The position numbers and the translations under genes are program-made. From the NCBI GenBank assembly GCA_014898425.1, contig RCSZ01000003.1, forward strand, positions 2,852,001 to 2,916,000: a DNA stretch of 64,000 nt, given 5' to 3'. Shown piece by piece: positions 12,291-24,403 of the stretch. The notes under the pieces are model-generated. The model did no database searches, was not told where the DNA came from, and worked only from the letters and a program-made list of their open reading frames with translations. This DNA comes from Botryotinia globosa (lineage: Eukaryota; Ascomycota; Leotiomycetes; Helotiales; Sclerotiniaceae). Position 1 is the first letter of the stretch; every line of letters begins with the position of its first letter.

Positions 12291-15200
12291 TAATGTTATT
12301 ATAACTGTTGGTATCACCATGGGGATGGTGAAGACAATATAATACTATGGTTTACACTATTATAATATTGCTTGAGGTTCTAAAAACTAGGGCTATAAAA
12401 CATTTATATTATAATATCGAGGCATTAGTACAAGTGCTAATACAATTATATAATTCTTATTCTAATATTAGCAATTTTTTAAAATCATTGAATCATATTC
12501 TTTTAATTAATATCTTTTTGTTTATATAATTATTTATTCTTCTAATTTCTTTTAATTTCTTTTATAATTTTAATCTTTATAATATTATTATTAATCAAAT
12601 CCTTTAGAATTTGATACAATTTAGATTTAACTATTATATTAATTGAATTAGATTCTCTATTAATTCATTTGATCTTTATAATCTTTTATTTCTTATATAT
12701 CTTTCGAATAATTATTATATCAATTATAAATCTCTTTTTATTAATAATTTCGAATTTTATAAAACAATTATAAAATAATTCAGAATTAATATATATAACC
12801 AATAGAATCTTACAATTAAAAAAAATCTTATCAATTATACCTTTGATTATTATATTAATATTTAAACCTAAAATCATACTATAGAATTCTAATATTAATA
12901 TACTTTTAATAATCTTTTTATATTTAATAAAGAATTAATAAATAATAATATTAACTTTATTATATTTGTTTATTAAAATAATAATATATTCAATCTAAAA
13001 AAACAAATCTTTATTATTAGTAAAGAATATATTAATAAATACAATTAATTCAAAAGAACTTATATTAAACAAAATAAATTATAATCCTCTTTTCAAATTA
13101 TTGATTTATCATTGAATATATTTATTAAAAAAATTAATATCCTTTTCTTTTAAATTAATAATTTATATAATATAAGATAAATTAAAAGCTGTTTTTAATT
13201 AATATATAATTATAATATATACTTCTTGAATATATTATATAATATATTAGTTTTTCATTATTAGTGAGTTTTTAAATTTATTATATATACTTTATATACT
13301 GAATAATTTTGATTTAATTAAATAAAGATTTTCATATTATTTTTTCTAATTAAGATAAATTATATTATTATACTATTAAATAATCAAATTATTATTGAAT
13401 TTAAATAATATATTTGATATAAATACTTTATATTTTTTATTATAAAATTTGTATTTTTAAATTCAATTTATTTATAATCTATAAATAATTTATTAATTAT
13501 AGTAAATATATTATTTGTTTATAATCTAATAATATGGAATATTATATTGTTTTTAATTATATACAAAAAATATGGATTATAGATTGATTATATTATTTTA
13601 AGGGTATTAATATAATATTTGTAATAAATGTTAAATCAATGATTGTTTACTTTTAGAATATTATATAATAATTATATTATTTATAAAATAAAACCTTTTG
13701 GGATATCTATTTTTATTGAGAGTTGTATATAGAATTTTCGAATTAAATTCGATATTGATTATATATATGTTTGTAAGAGTTTAGGCCCCGGCTTATCGCA
13801 CACTAAGCGAAAACACACCAAAAAGCCTCATTTCTTCAACTTTTGAACTATATATTATTCCAATTAATCTTTAAATCAGATTTATAAATTTATTCTGATA
13901 ATAAATAATTAATGAAATTATATAAAAAAATGAGTGAATTATTTTTAATGATTTTCTTGATAAAATTGTAGGTATTTAAAGTTGGAATTCCTGAAATTTT
14001 CAAAAAAATCGATTTTTTAAATATTTATAGTTATTTTATTTTTAGAGAATATAATTATTATTATTAATATAATATATTAATTAATATATTATATAATAAA
14101 TGATTATATTAAAATAATACTGTTTTTGATTTCTTTATACTTATTGGAGGTTTATTTTCTTAATATTCTTGTTGTCTGTGAGGTATTAGTACTGTATATA
14201 TACGAAAAATGAGAAACTTTTGTTTAGTGAGACTCGATTCAAGTGATCTGATTGGCTCGACTTCTTTGGTATTGTGGCTATAGTGCAACTCTTTAGACTT
14301 TTTCAATGAAATTATTTAAATTAATTTATTTAAGTTAATATGAATTGAATGAAAAACAAGAAAAGTGGTAATTATATATAAAAAACTAAGGGCTTTCAAA
14401 TGATATATTTTTTATATTGCTAGCTTCAAAACTAAGAGTTTTTCAAAAGATTGAAGTTTAATTAGTATAGATATAGTTGGAGTTTATATAATCAATTGGA
14501 AGAGGGTTATATTGAATGTAGTGAGTTTAAAATTAATAAAAATTATTTTAATATTATAGCTTTTGTGATTTAGTAGTATAATTAATGATTCGAAGTGAAG
14601 TGATCTATTAAAATGTGAATAAAAATAAAAAATATTAATAAAAATAAAAAATGTGAATAAAAATAAAAAATGTAAATAAAAATGAAAAATGTAAATAAAA
14701 AAAGATAAACCGACTTCGCCTGCAAGCTTTCAATAAAATTTCTTTTTTAGATTTTTATAATTATAAATATAATTATATAATACTTTCTCAAAAAGCAAGG
14801 GGTCCGGGGGCTCGCAGGCCCCTGTTATTACTATTTGAGATTTCGAAAATATTTTATCAATTTCTTTATTTTTAATTTCATTAATAAAATATAAATTAAA
14901 GATTCTGATATTTATAAGTATATCTTTGAATTTTATAAATTGAAAGATATTGTTTTCTATTAATTCATTGATTTCTTTTTATTTTAATTTGATAAATATT
15001 ATTGATATTTATATATTAATAGATATTGTATAGTATTTAATATATTTATTATTATTTGGGAAATATATTATTAGATTAAATAATATCATAGATTTTGGGA
15101 TATATATATTTATCTTTTTATTCAAAAAATAAATTTGGAATATAAAAATCATAATTCAAAGGAATGAATATTTTTGATATTATAAATTTTTAGATATATT

Positions 15201-16865
15201 TATAATTATCTTTTTAAAGTTTTTACTACAAATAATAATTAGAATAAAGAAAAATTTAATTTTATCAGATTTCAACAAAGTTATTTTGCTTATATATCTA
15301 AATATATTTTATAATAATTTTGATTATATAATTTTGTTAGATTTTAATAAAGTTATTTTACCTATATATTTAAATATAATTGAATATATTGATTTGATAA
15401 ATTACTTATTTTGAAATTGATTTTGAGATTAATTTTGATTCTTTTTTATATATAGTTTAATCTAGATAATGTAGAATTTCATTGAGTTATTTATTAATTA
15501 TATAGTATAAATCTCATTTTTTATATTCAATAAATAATACAAATCTATTTATTCTTTTTATTCTTTTTATATCTAAATCTTTAAATTAATAAATAAACTG
15601 TATAAAATTATTGTAAATAGTTTATTATATTAATTCAAAATATTAAAGATTTGTTTTATAATTTATAGTTTATAGATCTTAATTATTACTTTTTTGATTG
15701 TTATTTATTATTATAGGATTATTAATACAGGTAGATTAAATTCAGATATTTGTAGATATACTCTAAAAACTAGAAATACTAGAATTAATCTATTTAATTT
15801 TATAATATTATTTATTGTTTTTATAATTATTTATAATATTATATTTTTATTATTAAATTTTCTAATTTATTTGTAATAATGATATATATTCTTTTAATAA
15901 TTGTATAATAATATTTAATTATATTGATTGATTAATAAATTCTGATTAAAATACTTTTTGTTTTTATAGATATAATCGCTATATATTGTATAAATTCTTT
16001 ATTAATAAGATTTTTTCTAATATTATATATAATATAATCTGAAGGACTAGTTCAAATATCTATTCAATATTTTCGAAATATATTGAAAATATATTTTATA
16101 ATAATATTATCCAATTATTATATTATTTGAAATTATATATCTTTATTAATAATATATAGAATAGAATTAATATTAATATATATTATATCTATTATAATTG
16201 AATAATTGAAATCAATATCATTTTATAAATTAAATTTGAATCGATTTAATGATTTTTTATATTATTAATAATATTGATAGAATTTAATAAGTTTATTAAT
16301 TTCGATTTATAAGATATTATTATAATTGATTTTTTATAGTATTTGTAAGAGTTTGTGAGTGAAAGGGTGATTAAAATGATAATATAGATATTGTAGTTTT
16401 GTAATAGTAAAATAGTATTTATTATTATTAATAATTTGTTGTATGAATTATTGTATATTTATACATCAGAGAAATATTGTATATTTATTTTAATAAATAT
16501 ATAAATAGTTTACTTTTGTATTTTATATAATAATTATATTAATAATATTATTGTAGTATATATCAAGCTTGTTTATATTTTCTAATAATAGTAGGAATAG
16601 TGTATTTATAATATAAAATTTAACAATTTTTGGTGGTAGTTTGAGTTGGATTGATTTGATTGATTTGGTTTTTTCGATTTCGAATATTATATTTGTAGTT
16701 TTTATTTGGTTTGTATTTAGTGGAATATTTTCGATAATGGTTTTGTATATTATATATTATTTATAATTTATTATGGATTACTATATTGCGATTGTATCGA
16801 TAATGATTTTTTAAATTTTTTTTATATCATATTTGTTAATATATATTGTATTGTAGATTTTATAT
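12291..16865. other. Long RIP-type AT-rich block
   Basis: Almost pure A/T text with no convincing coding frame. Small GC islands survive at about 13780-13840 (AGGCCCCGGCTTATCGC), 14200-14290 and 14795-14830 (a GGGGTCCGGGGG run), probably remnants of transposon ends. A loose duplication of about 75-bp period (TTTAATAAAGTTATTTTAC type) is seen near 15255-15370. No family could be assigned. Confidence 0.6.
14611..14704. repeat. Short tandem repeat, ~19-bp unit
   Basis: About five imperfect copies of a unit close to AATGTGAATAAAAATAAAA follow each other here. The unit varies by single transitions. Confidence 0.75.
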
Positions 16866-17083
16866 GTTAGAGTATATATAAAGGATTTATTAAATAAATA
16901 GATTATAATCTTTTTATCTACTCTAAATCTAATAATCAAATGAAAAAGTTAATACTATAATTGAATAATATCTTTGTATTTTTATAAACTTTTATTAAAA
17001 TAATTAATCTGATTAGTTTCTATTTATAGAATTCATATTAAATAATATTATATTAGAAACTATTAATATGTTCCTATTCTTTA

Positions 17084-17194
17084 TGTCAGGGAGCGATCAC
17101 CTGACAGGGTTTATATAGTAGATTCACTGTTTCGAATATATTCGGAACACTTTATACTTTTATAGGTTAGTGATAAAGTGAATCAATTCTAATA
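17084..17194 (+). repeat. TRIM copy 1, first terminal repeat
   Basis: This 111-bp repeat contains the internal palindrome TTCGAATATATTCGGAA, also present in the other three copies with transitions. Confidence 0.85.
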
Positions 17195-17405
17195 TTGTAT
17201 TTTGAATACAAGGGTATCTTATTTTAAGCTTTTTATTTGATGAATTTGAATGAGGATAAATTGTATTTTGAATTCAATCTTAGTGATTGATTCAGTTGCA
17301 GTTATTGTATTTCTAGTATTCTATATTTATAGATTTATATTTATAAGAAACTAGCTCTTTCCTGATTGGTGTATACCAGGTGGGTTTGCACAAGATAGGG
17401 GTGAG

Positions 17406-17516
17406 TGTTAGAGAGTGATTATCTGATAGGGTTTATATAGTAAATCCACTGTTCCGAATGTATTCGGAACACTCCATGCTTTTATAAGTTAGTAGTAAAG
17501 TGGATCAACCCTAATA
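17406..17516 (+). repeat. TRIM copy 1, second terminal repeat
   Basis: It is the same length as the first repeat of this copy. The differences I see are almost all transitions. The target duplication CTTTA follows it. Confidence 0.85.
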
Positions 17517-18011
17517 CTTTATTAATTACAATTACTATCTATATTTCGATATTAAACTATCTATATCAACCTTATTAAATCTATTATATCAAAAAAAAAG
17601 GAATTTCTCAAAGCTAATAAAATTACAAATAGATTTAATCTCATTCTAACTAAACTAAAAGCATTTATAGTTTAATTAATTCAAAAATACAAAGATTATA
17701 TCAATAGAACCTATATCAATACTCTCTTTTATAAAGAAAATAATAAAATATAGATTAATATAAAGAATATAAAAACTAATTGTTTAATAAAAAAGAATGA
17801 TAATAAATAGAATAGCTTTTACAAAGTCCTTAAAGTTTATAAATATATCTATTTACTATAATTCCTAATTAATTTCAAGATTTTTCTAATATTCTATAAT
17901 TTATTATTTCAATTGCTCTATCACTCATCAGAATTATTAAATCAAAATATTATCAATATTATCAAATTATATAAAAATCAAGGTTGAGTTTTTAAAAGAA
18001 ATAACAAAATA

Positions 18012-18122
18012 TATCAGGGAGCAATCACCTGATAAGGTTTATATAATAGATCTATTATTCCAAACATATTCAGAACACTCTATACTTTTATAGATTAATA
18101 ATAAAGTAGATCAACCCTAATA
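18012..18122 (+). repeat. TRIM copy 2, first terminal repeat
   Basis: This 111-bp repeat aligns end to end with 17084-17194. Confidence 0.85.
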
Positions 18123-18333
18123 TTGTATTCCGAATATAAAAGTATTTTATTCTAAGTTTCTTATTCGATAAATCTAAATAAGAAAAAATCATACTTTGAA
18201 TTCAATCTTGATGATTAGTTCAGCTACAACTATTGTACCTCTAGTATTCTATATTTATAAACCTATGTTTATAAAGAGCTAACTCCTTTCTAATTAATAT
18301 ATATCAAATAAATCTATATAGAATAAAAATGAA

Positions 18334-18444
18334 TATTAGAAAACAATCACCTGATAGGATTTATATAATAGATCCATTATTCCGAACGTATTCGGAATAC
18401 TCTATGCTTTTGTAGATTAGTAGTAAAGTGAATCAACCCTAACA
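18334..18444 (+). repeat. TRIM copy 2, second terminal repeat
   Basis: This 111-bp repeat aligns end to end with 17406-17516. The target duplication AAATA follows it. Confidence 0.85.
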
Positions 18445-18989
18445 AAATATATAAAGAAATTGAATAATAAAAATTCAAAAAAATCCTTAATTATTATAAC
18501 AAAAATAATTTTTATTATTAAATCAAATGAAAACATTATCTATTGTTATAACAATTAACTAAAAACCTTCAAAATTAGAAATAAATAATCATTATATTTC
18601 ATTTAATAAATTTGAATAAATCAAATCCATTTATATAACTAAAATTCAAAAAATCTATTACTACAAATATTATTACATTAAATATAACTTTTAAATAAAA
18701 CTAATTAGATTAAAAAATATTTATCAATTAATTATAATCTTTAAAAAATTCAAAAGAATTTACTTTAATCATTTCATTGAAATTAGAATTTTTTAATATT
18801 GTTTTGAATAATTTCGGATTTATTTCAAAAAATATTAGGATTTATTTGATTATTTTTATTATCCATTTAATTTAAATATAATAATAAATTAACTTGATAA
18901 ACTAATTCTCTATAATTTTATCGAAAAATAATAAAATTAATACTATACTTTAACTTATTTGGGATAAGCAAACTCTAAAAAAGGAATAC

Positions 18990-19136
18990 TATCATAGCAT
19001 CAACTCACCAACTATATTACCTTCATACTTTAAACATAAACCCTTAATATACCCTACTTCCTATAATAAGACCCCACTTTTCTATAGCTCTTAGAACCCT
19101 TATAGTATAATATAAGTCTTAACCTACACCTTGACA
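18990..19136 (+). repeat. 3' LTR of the second gypsy relic
   Basis: In inverse orientation this matches the LTRs at 4213 and 10640, including the shared end ACCTTGACA. It starts TATCATAGC, where the family start is TGT(C/T)A(C/T)GG, consistent with RIP. It is joined directly to a fragment of the 1-kb inverted-repeat element. Confidence 0.85.
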
Positions 19137-19234
19137 ATTTCTATAGCTACACTATACAAATTTTAGAATTTTTTTTTGCATTAAACAGAAATTTATTTTT
19201 AGTATATTAGCAAAATGATTCAAATGGGCCTCGG
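19137..19234 (+). mobile_element. Truncated end of the TA-flanked inverted-repeat element
   Basis: These ~98 bp match the right end of the complete element at 53924-54955. Shared landmarks are ATTTCTATA, CACTATACAAAT, TTTTTGCATTA, CAGAAAT and the terminal GGCCTCGG followed by TA (19235-19236). The left part is missing because a gypsy LTR abuts it at 19136. Confidence 0.8.
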
Positions 19235-19502
19235 TACTTGAGAACAGGTGGCTGGATCCACCAATACAATAGTTCCACTTAGGTAGGTACTATCGACTAA
19301 TTTGGCGATTATTCGCTGTCAGCACACCTTTCGCTTTTCAAGACGACATACCAGAATAGAATTATAGATTATAAATACAACTATCGAAATCTTGGACTGA
19401 GTATACAAGTAGGAGAAAGAGGTTACGAGAGTTTCAATCCGTTAGACATACCTACGAACTATTTCCTGTTCATTTCATTCAGATACAATCCTACACCGAC
19501 TG

Positions 19503-21127
19503 ATGGACGAAACCCAGCCATTGCTCGCACCGGTACCACCGCCTACAACCGCAGCTGGGCAATTTCCTTACATACCGGATGTCAATGTTCCAAATGATGA
19601 ATCTTTCGATCACAGAGTCGATTTCAATCCCAATGGAGATCCGGAAAATCCTTTAGAATGGCCCAAGGCTTATCATAATGGAGTGATTTTGCTTCTAGCT
19701 TTCATGGCTTTCACAGTGTACGCATCTCATCCCACCTTCAACCGGAACTCAATATCTAACCGTGCATCAGAACATTTACCTGTATCGGTGTCGTTCCCAT
19801 CGCCCGACAAATCGTCCTCGATCTCGAGAATCAAGAATCAAAATCTGCATCCGTTCTTCTGGTTACGATATGGGAACTCGGAGAAGCAGCTGGTCCATTG
19901 CTCATTGCCCCCCTTTCCGAAGTGTACGGTCGAGCGGCAGTGTTTAACGTGGCGAATGTTTTGTTCATTATCTGGACCGTCGTGGCGGCGTGTAGTCAAA
20001 CATCGCATTTGTTCATCCTGTCGCGATTCATGACGGGTTGTGCGGTGGCTTCGAATGTTCTGAATCCGGCTGTTATCGGCGATATGTTACCACCTGACCA
20101 GAGAGGTTCAGCTATGGCAACCCTCATGCTTGCACCACTTTTGGGTGGTGCTATTGGACCTGCTATTACCGGAGCAATTGCTCAATCGATCGGATGGAGA
20201 AATATTCTTTGGTTTGCGGCGGGTATGGCTGGTGTTTGCGAGCTTTGTTTTATTCTTCTCTTTCGGGAAACGTATAAAATTCGTATTTTGCAACGACGAA
20301 TTGCAAGGTTAAAAAAACAAAAGAATGAGGATGGTCTAGCACTCAAAGTTGTGGTGGAAGAAGAGTGTGAACATACAGCGCTTGCTATATGGAAGGCTAT
20401 CAAAAGACCCGCAACAGTATTTGGGGGATCTTTTGTGCTGCAGATTCTGTCCTTTTATGGTGCAATTGTGTTTACATTTTATTACATCATATCGACAACT
20501 TTACCAGAGGTTCTCAAGAATGTCTATGGATTTGCTCCCACGACAATTGGTTCTTCTTTCATTGCTTTTAGTAAGCTCCAAGCCATCTCTCACAGCGTTT
20601 CATGCACCTGACTAATATAATTAGGCGTTGGATCAACCTTTGCCGTCTTCCTTTGTAATATGCTGATAGATCGCATATACGTCTATCTCCGAACCAAGAA
20701 TAATAATCAATCGCACCCAGAATTCCGCATGCCTCTCACTATCACCAGCGGATGCATTCTCCCCATCTCCATCGCCCTTTTTGGATGGACCGCCGCAAAG
20801 GGCTGGCCTGTTGCATTCCTCCTTTTTCTGATCGGTCTTCAGGGTTTCGCTATATTAATGGGTATGGTTCCTTTAATGGCGTATGTGGTAGATGCGTTTG
20901 GGTTGTATTCGGCAAGTGCTTTGACGGCGGTCCTCATTACAAGATGTTTGACGAGTACATTTTTACCGTTGATGGTTGGTCCGTTGACTGATCGGCTGGG
21001 ATATGGATGGGGATTTATGATTGTTTCAGGTGTGTGTTTGGTGGTGGCGCCAGTGCCTTGGTTGGTTATGAGGTATGGTGAGAAGTGGAGACAGTACTCT
21101 GCGTATACGAGGGATGATGGATTATGA
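19503..21127 (+). CDS. MFS transporter, DHA1-like 12-TM drug/H+ antiporter
   Basis: Three exons (19503-19717, 19771-20570, 20625-21127) give 505 residues. The introns are 53 and 54 nt with GT...AG ends and CTAAC or CTAAT branch motifs. The protein starts MDETQPLL with a hydrophilic N-tail and the NPLEWP signature common in this subfamily. Helices of the two six-TM halves are visible, with the first-loop motif LSEVYGRA and the second-half motif GPLTDRLGYGWGF. A basic, Lys/Arg-rich central loop lies near residues 260-290. It is expected in the plasma membrane as a proton-driven exporter; the substrate cannot be read from sequence. An inverted-repeat element ends only 268 bp upstream of the ATG. 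Confidence 0.9.
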
Positions 21128-22190
21128 TTTATGACGGGATGGGATTTCGGATTATGGATGTCGAGATCTGCGATCTGCCTTGAGTAGGTAGAAAAAGATG
21201 GATGTTTGGAATTTGATTGTTTATATGCTTATAAAGGTGTATATAAGAATACATGTCATGGAATAATACGTAGGTTGCCTTTTCTTCTACCAATACTTTG
21301 TTCTTGGGACAAGACTCGAGATAGCAGGACCTGGAACAAGTACTCCAAGTTAATCAATGTCTCAGAGTCTGTAAGAAAATAAACATTCAAATGTAGCGCC
21401 GCCTATTTAAATCTACGGAATCATATACACCATTTTCCATTTTCCGCATAGTAATCAAATATGTCTAGATCCAACGCACTCTTGCCATATTGCAGGGACG
21501 GGGTCGTATTTAATTTCTCTATTAATGAATTAACTGTATAGATTACAAGTACAAGTACGAGATATGTCATCCTAGACCTAGAATGAACCCTCTCGATGAA
21601 GTGTTTTGCTTTACTTCTACTTCCTTTTTATTCCCCTTTCTTCTGTTATTGTATAAATAGAATAATATCTTTAATTCGTCTCTTCAATCTATACATGGAA
21701 AAGTCTGGGGGTAAAATATTAGCTGGTGATGTATTTACTACTTATATTCTCGAGCCTCTATGGTTTTATCGTCTATACGAGATATGAGAAAAGTATGGGA
21801 TGTTTATCAGACACTCATATATATGTACTTTCTAATAACTAGAATTCCCAGGGTATATTACATGTTATGACTTCAATTTGGGATAGGAAGAAAATGTAAT
21901 CATTGTTATTATTTTTATTATTATCTTCTCCAATTCTTCTACAAGATCTATTCTCAGCTTAAATAACTTTTTTTATTATAACTCTCCAATAAGACAAACC
22001 TCAAATCACTATATCGGAGATAATCTTCCGAGACGTTAGATTCATTAGCTTTCCCATATTCTGAGTAGATTTGACAGGGCCCTTTCGTTTCACTATCTCT
22101 ATGCGTTCCTTGCAATTGTGGGATGGATAACTCTTCGTCTTGACTCTTTGGAAAAATAGAAGGGATTCAAACACCGGTTTTGATTGATCA
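21128..22190. other. Intergenic, nothing recognised
   Basis: This is the 3' flank of the transporter. Scattered short frames only, and composition drifts AT-rich toward 21900. No RNA gene or repeat was recognised. Confidence 0.5.
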
Positions 22191-22192
22191 AG

Positions 22193-22417
22193 CTAGATAG
22201 AGCTGGTATATCTGTGCTCGTCAAAGCTATAAGCCGCGCACATCATCGAATGTGTTGTCGCAGAGTGTGGCAATTTGGGTAGATTGAAGGCTGCGCGGAT
22301 AAATCGGTCTTTGAATCCGTTTGTTGTCTTGTGCTTGATCGGATTGGACTGATATTGTATATATTTATCTATGATACATATTCCAATCAATGTTTCAAAT
22401 CCGTAATCCAACTCCAA
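22193..22417 (-). pseudogene. Short open fragment, possible part of the SNF2 relic
   Basis: This 74-codon minus frame lies just downstream of the helicase N-terminal piece in the same orientation. It contains KDRFIRAAFNLPKLPHSATT. It has no diagnostic motif by itself. I link it to the SNF2 remnants only by position and strand. Confidence 0.25.
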
Positions 22418-22499
22418 CGGATCCTCCTCATTCGCATCTATGCATTCTGATCTTATTCACAAAGAATGTCGACTATCGAGAATGTTGAAATTGATCAAT

Positions 22500-23520
22500 G
22501 GTATTGAGAACTCTGGGAGTACATACAGCATCGATCGATTTTGAGGGTCTCGGCGGGTGGAGTAAGAGTACATGTGATGTGATATATATTGCTGTGATGG
22601 AATAGTAATCGTTCTTCGTGGTTCTCTCTCATCCAGATCCGAAAAGCTTGACGGTGAGGCGTGGAAAAACTTGTGATCGAGTTATGCCAGGGGTTAGAAC
22701 ATTCGCTGGCACTTTTATCAAGGAAAGTTTGGGTGTTCACTTTTCCGCTACTTCTGGCTCGTCTGTCATGGCTTGTATTACCCGAAGTGCTTGGATGCTC
22801 TTACCCACACTCATCTGAAAACCGAGAATGATTCCATCATTTCGCAAATATTTGGCCTGGGCCCATACAATCCCACAAACTTGAAAAACTTTAAGAACGA
22901 GTGTTGGTGGTGTGCCTAGCAGCCAATCTTTCCAGATGTTTTAATCTTGAGGTATTTTACTGCTTCGGAGAAGGTTGGTCCATTCGCTTACCCATTCAAG
23001 ATCGATCTTGCGGAATTGACCTTTTCGATTGGCTCTAGATATCGAGCTTCGAAAGAGTCGTGAGCACCGGTCGTGAAATCTTCTACTGCAAAGTCATCTG
23101 GGCCAATATCGCACGTCTCTCCCTCTACAAGGGTTGGCGTAGTGAGCGTTAAGAAGGCATCGCGATACTTTCAAAACATCGATTGGGCTGCATTTGTGGC
23201 GCAGTATGCTTCACGTCTGTGTATTGTGTCCGAAAGTCGACTGTTTTTGGTAGAACATTTTCGTGAACAACGAGTTTGGGTGTGGGCGTGGCTGTAAACG
23301 ATTGAGCTTGCCATTTGCAGGCTTCCTTGATAAATCCTATGAGTTCACTCTGCGCTTTGGTCCGGTGCGTCTCTACTTTATCGAAGACGTCTTCGTCAAT
23401 AATCGCCCATGGGTATTGTTTTGGAGGGGATTCATTGACTTTCTGCAGCCAGTAAGTATAGGGAGGTTTGATCTCGGCGGTCCCTTCTTCCTCATCCCGA
23501 ACTTCAGTACATAGTCGTTA
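22500..23520 (-). pseudogene. SNF2-type ATPase gene remnant, N-terminal and motif I part
   Basis: Reading the minus strand across several frameshifts gives a continuous-looking protein. An acidic, proline-containing start (EVRDEEEGTAEIKPPYTYW) is followed by PWAIIDEDVFDKVETHR. The ATPase entry GIVWAQAKYLRNDGI comes next, then motif I as GFQMSVGKSIQAL where family members read ADDMGLGKTIQAL. After that come VPANVLTPGI and FPRLTVKLF (normally VVPANV..QW...FP..TVK.F). Frame changes near 23150 and 22990 and internal stops show it is not functional. It would have been a nuclear chromatin-remodelling or repair-type helicase. The motif IV-VI half is on the opposite strand at 24.5-25.0 kb. Confidence 0.68.
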
Positions 23521-24175
23521 TAACTGGTTCATATATGAAGGTGAAATGATCTGGATTATTGAACTTGCAATTCAGAGCAAGTAGTTGAATGATGGTAATG
23601 ACATTCTCAAAGCATTATAAGCTGGAAAGGTCGAATGTCTTCTCAGGAAGAAACGGTGTTTGACTTCCGTCTTGGAGATGGCTTTTCTTCGAAATGCAAG
23701 TTGCTCGAACTTGAGCTTGAGCTTGAGCTTGAGGAGAACCAGAGATACATATATTAATTTCATGACCTGAAGCGAATCTTTCAGGATTTTCGTCCAGTTT
23801 TGCTAAGACGACTTGTCGGTTAAAAATATCATAGTCATTGGGAGGATCTTTTCAAGAGTTCGACAACTAGATAAAATAATGACTGTTTCTAGAACCATAT
23901 CACAGCATTTCAATCGATATACTTAGTACCTTTCTCTTCTCCATATTCACGCACAAGAATTCAGTGCAGTTCAATTACCTTTCTTGGAGGATCCTTTTCT
24001 GCAGCCTTGAATAAATTGAAAAAGTGTGCATTACTCCACAGACTGTTCAGAGAGTATTTGCAGATATAAATACTTACTACGAATAGCACGCATTAATACA
24101 AAGAAACGAAGCCCCTTCCCCCAAATTAACATTCTCATAATCCAAAAGATGGAAAATATATCTACCAACTAGTCG
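23521..24175 (-). other. Decayed DNA between SNF2 remnants
   Basis: Frames are short and broken on both strands. A simple repeat of the hexamer CTTGAG/CTTGAG occurs near 23708-23732. The minus strand keeps stretches that could be the middle part of the helicase, but I cannot align them with confidence. Confidence 0.35.
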
Positions 24176-24403
24176 TTATTCAAATCCCTCGTAACACAGG
24201 AAATGGTCTACGATGAGACAAGCATACTTCAAACCATGGAACTTAATACCAAGTATGAATGGAGCGGTGCCGACCGATGCTGAAATATTCGCGTTGATGT
24301 GCGAGATGTCGTCGATGTGAGGCGGATCGGGTTCTTGGTTGCGCATGTGGTGTTTGTGATGAAGAGGAACATAATCGTGTGGACGGATTTCCCAATGCCT
24401 CAA
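24176..24403 (-). pseudogene. SNF2 remnant around the DEAH position
   Basis: This 75-codon minus frame starts RHWEIRPHDYVPL and ends with KFHGLKYACLIVD followed by HF. The VVDEAH motif II of SNF2 ATPases would be expected there. The aspartate is kept, and the EAH triplet is lost at what looks like a breakpoint or frameshift. Its order relative to the motif I piece is wrong for a simple intact gene: it lies upstream on the same strand. Confidence 0.5.

Larger units (their letters stand above)
17084..17516 (+). mobile_element. TRIM-like miniature LTR element, copy 1
   Basis: This element is 433 bp long. Direct terminal repeats of 111 bp (17084-17194 and 17406-17516) begin TGT and end CCCTAATA. 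The 5-bp duplication CTTTA flanks it (17079-17083 and 17517-17521). The internal 211 bp has no coding capacity. A purine-rich tract (AAGATAGGGGTGAG) sits just before the second repeat. This is the plan of a terminal-repeat retrotransposon in miniature, mobilised in trans. Removing it restores the integrase reading frame of the surrounding gypsy relic. Confidence 0.88.
18012..18444 (+). mobile_element. TRIM-like miniature LTR element, copy 2
   Basis: This copy has the same length (433 bp) and layout as copy 1. The 111-bp terminal repeats are 18012-18122 and 18334-18444, and the second ends CCCTAACA. The 5-bp duplication AAATA lies at 18007-18011 and 18445-18449. It is more heavily RIPped than copy 1; its first bases read TATCAGGG for TGTCAGGG. 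Excising it with one duplication rejoins the gypsy C-terminal frame (NNKIYKEIE). Confidence 0.9.
16866..19136 (+). mobile_element. Second Ty3/gypsy relic (3' half), host of two nested TRIMs
   Basis: Skipping the two 433-bp insertions, the plus strand reads as the end of a gypsy polyprotein: NEKVNTIIE*YL (integrase DGQTERVN region), then FIEFILNN, then the NIKNIKTN...KKNDNK stretch. A segment homologous to 4812-5057 follows, then FKKILNYYNK and IK*KHY of the chromodomain-like C terminus. A purine tract and a 147-bp LTR (18990-19136) close it. The LTR is the family of 4213-4362. The 5' half is not recognisable. Stops are everywhere, as expected after RIP. Confidence 0.82.

Noticed and set aside
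17084..18444. Two pairs of solo LTRs from a larger element
   Set aside because: Each pair is bracketed by its own 5-bp duplication and has the same 211-bp internal sequence, so each pair is one complete 433-bp element.
19898..20611. Separate transporter fragment starting at an internal start codon
   Set aside because: Splicing out 19718-19770 joins it in frame to the upstream exon with intact transporter motifs. The internal start is inside a helix motif.
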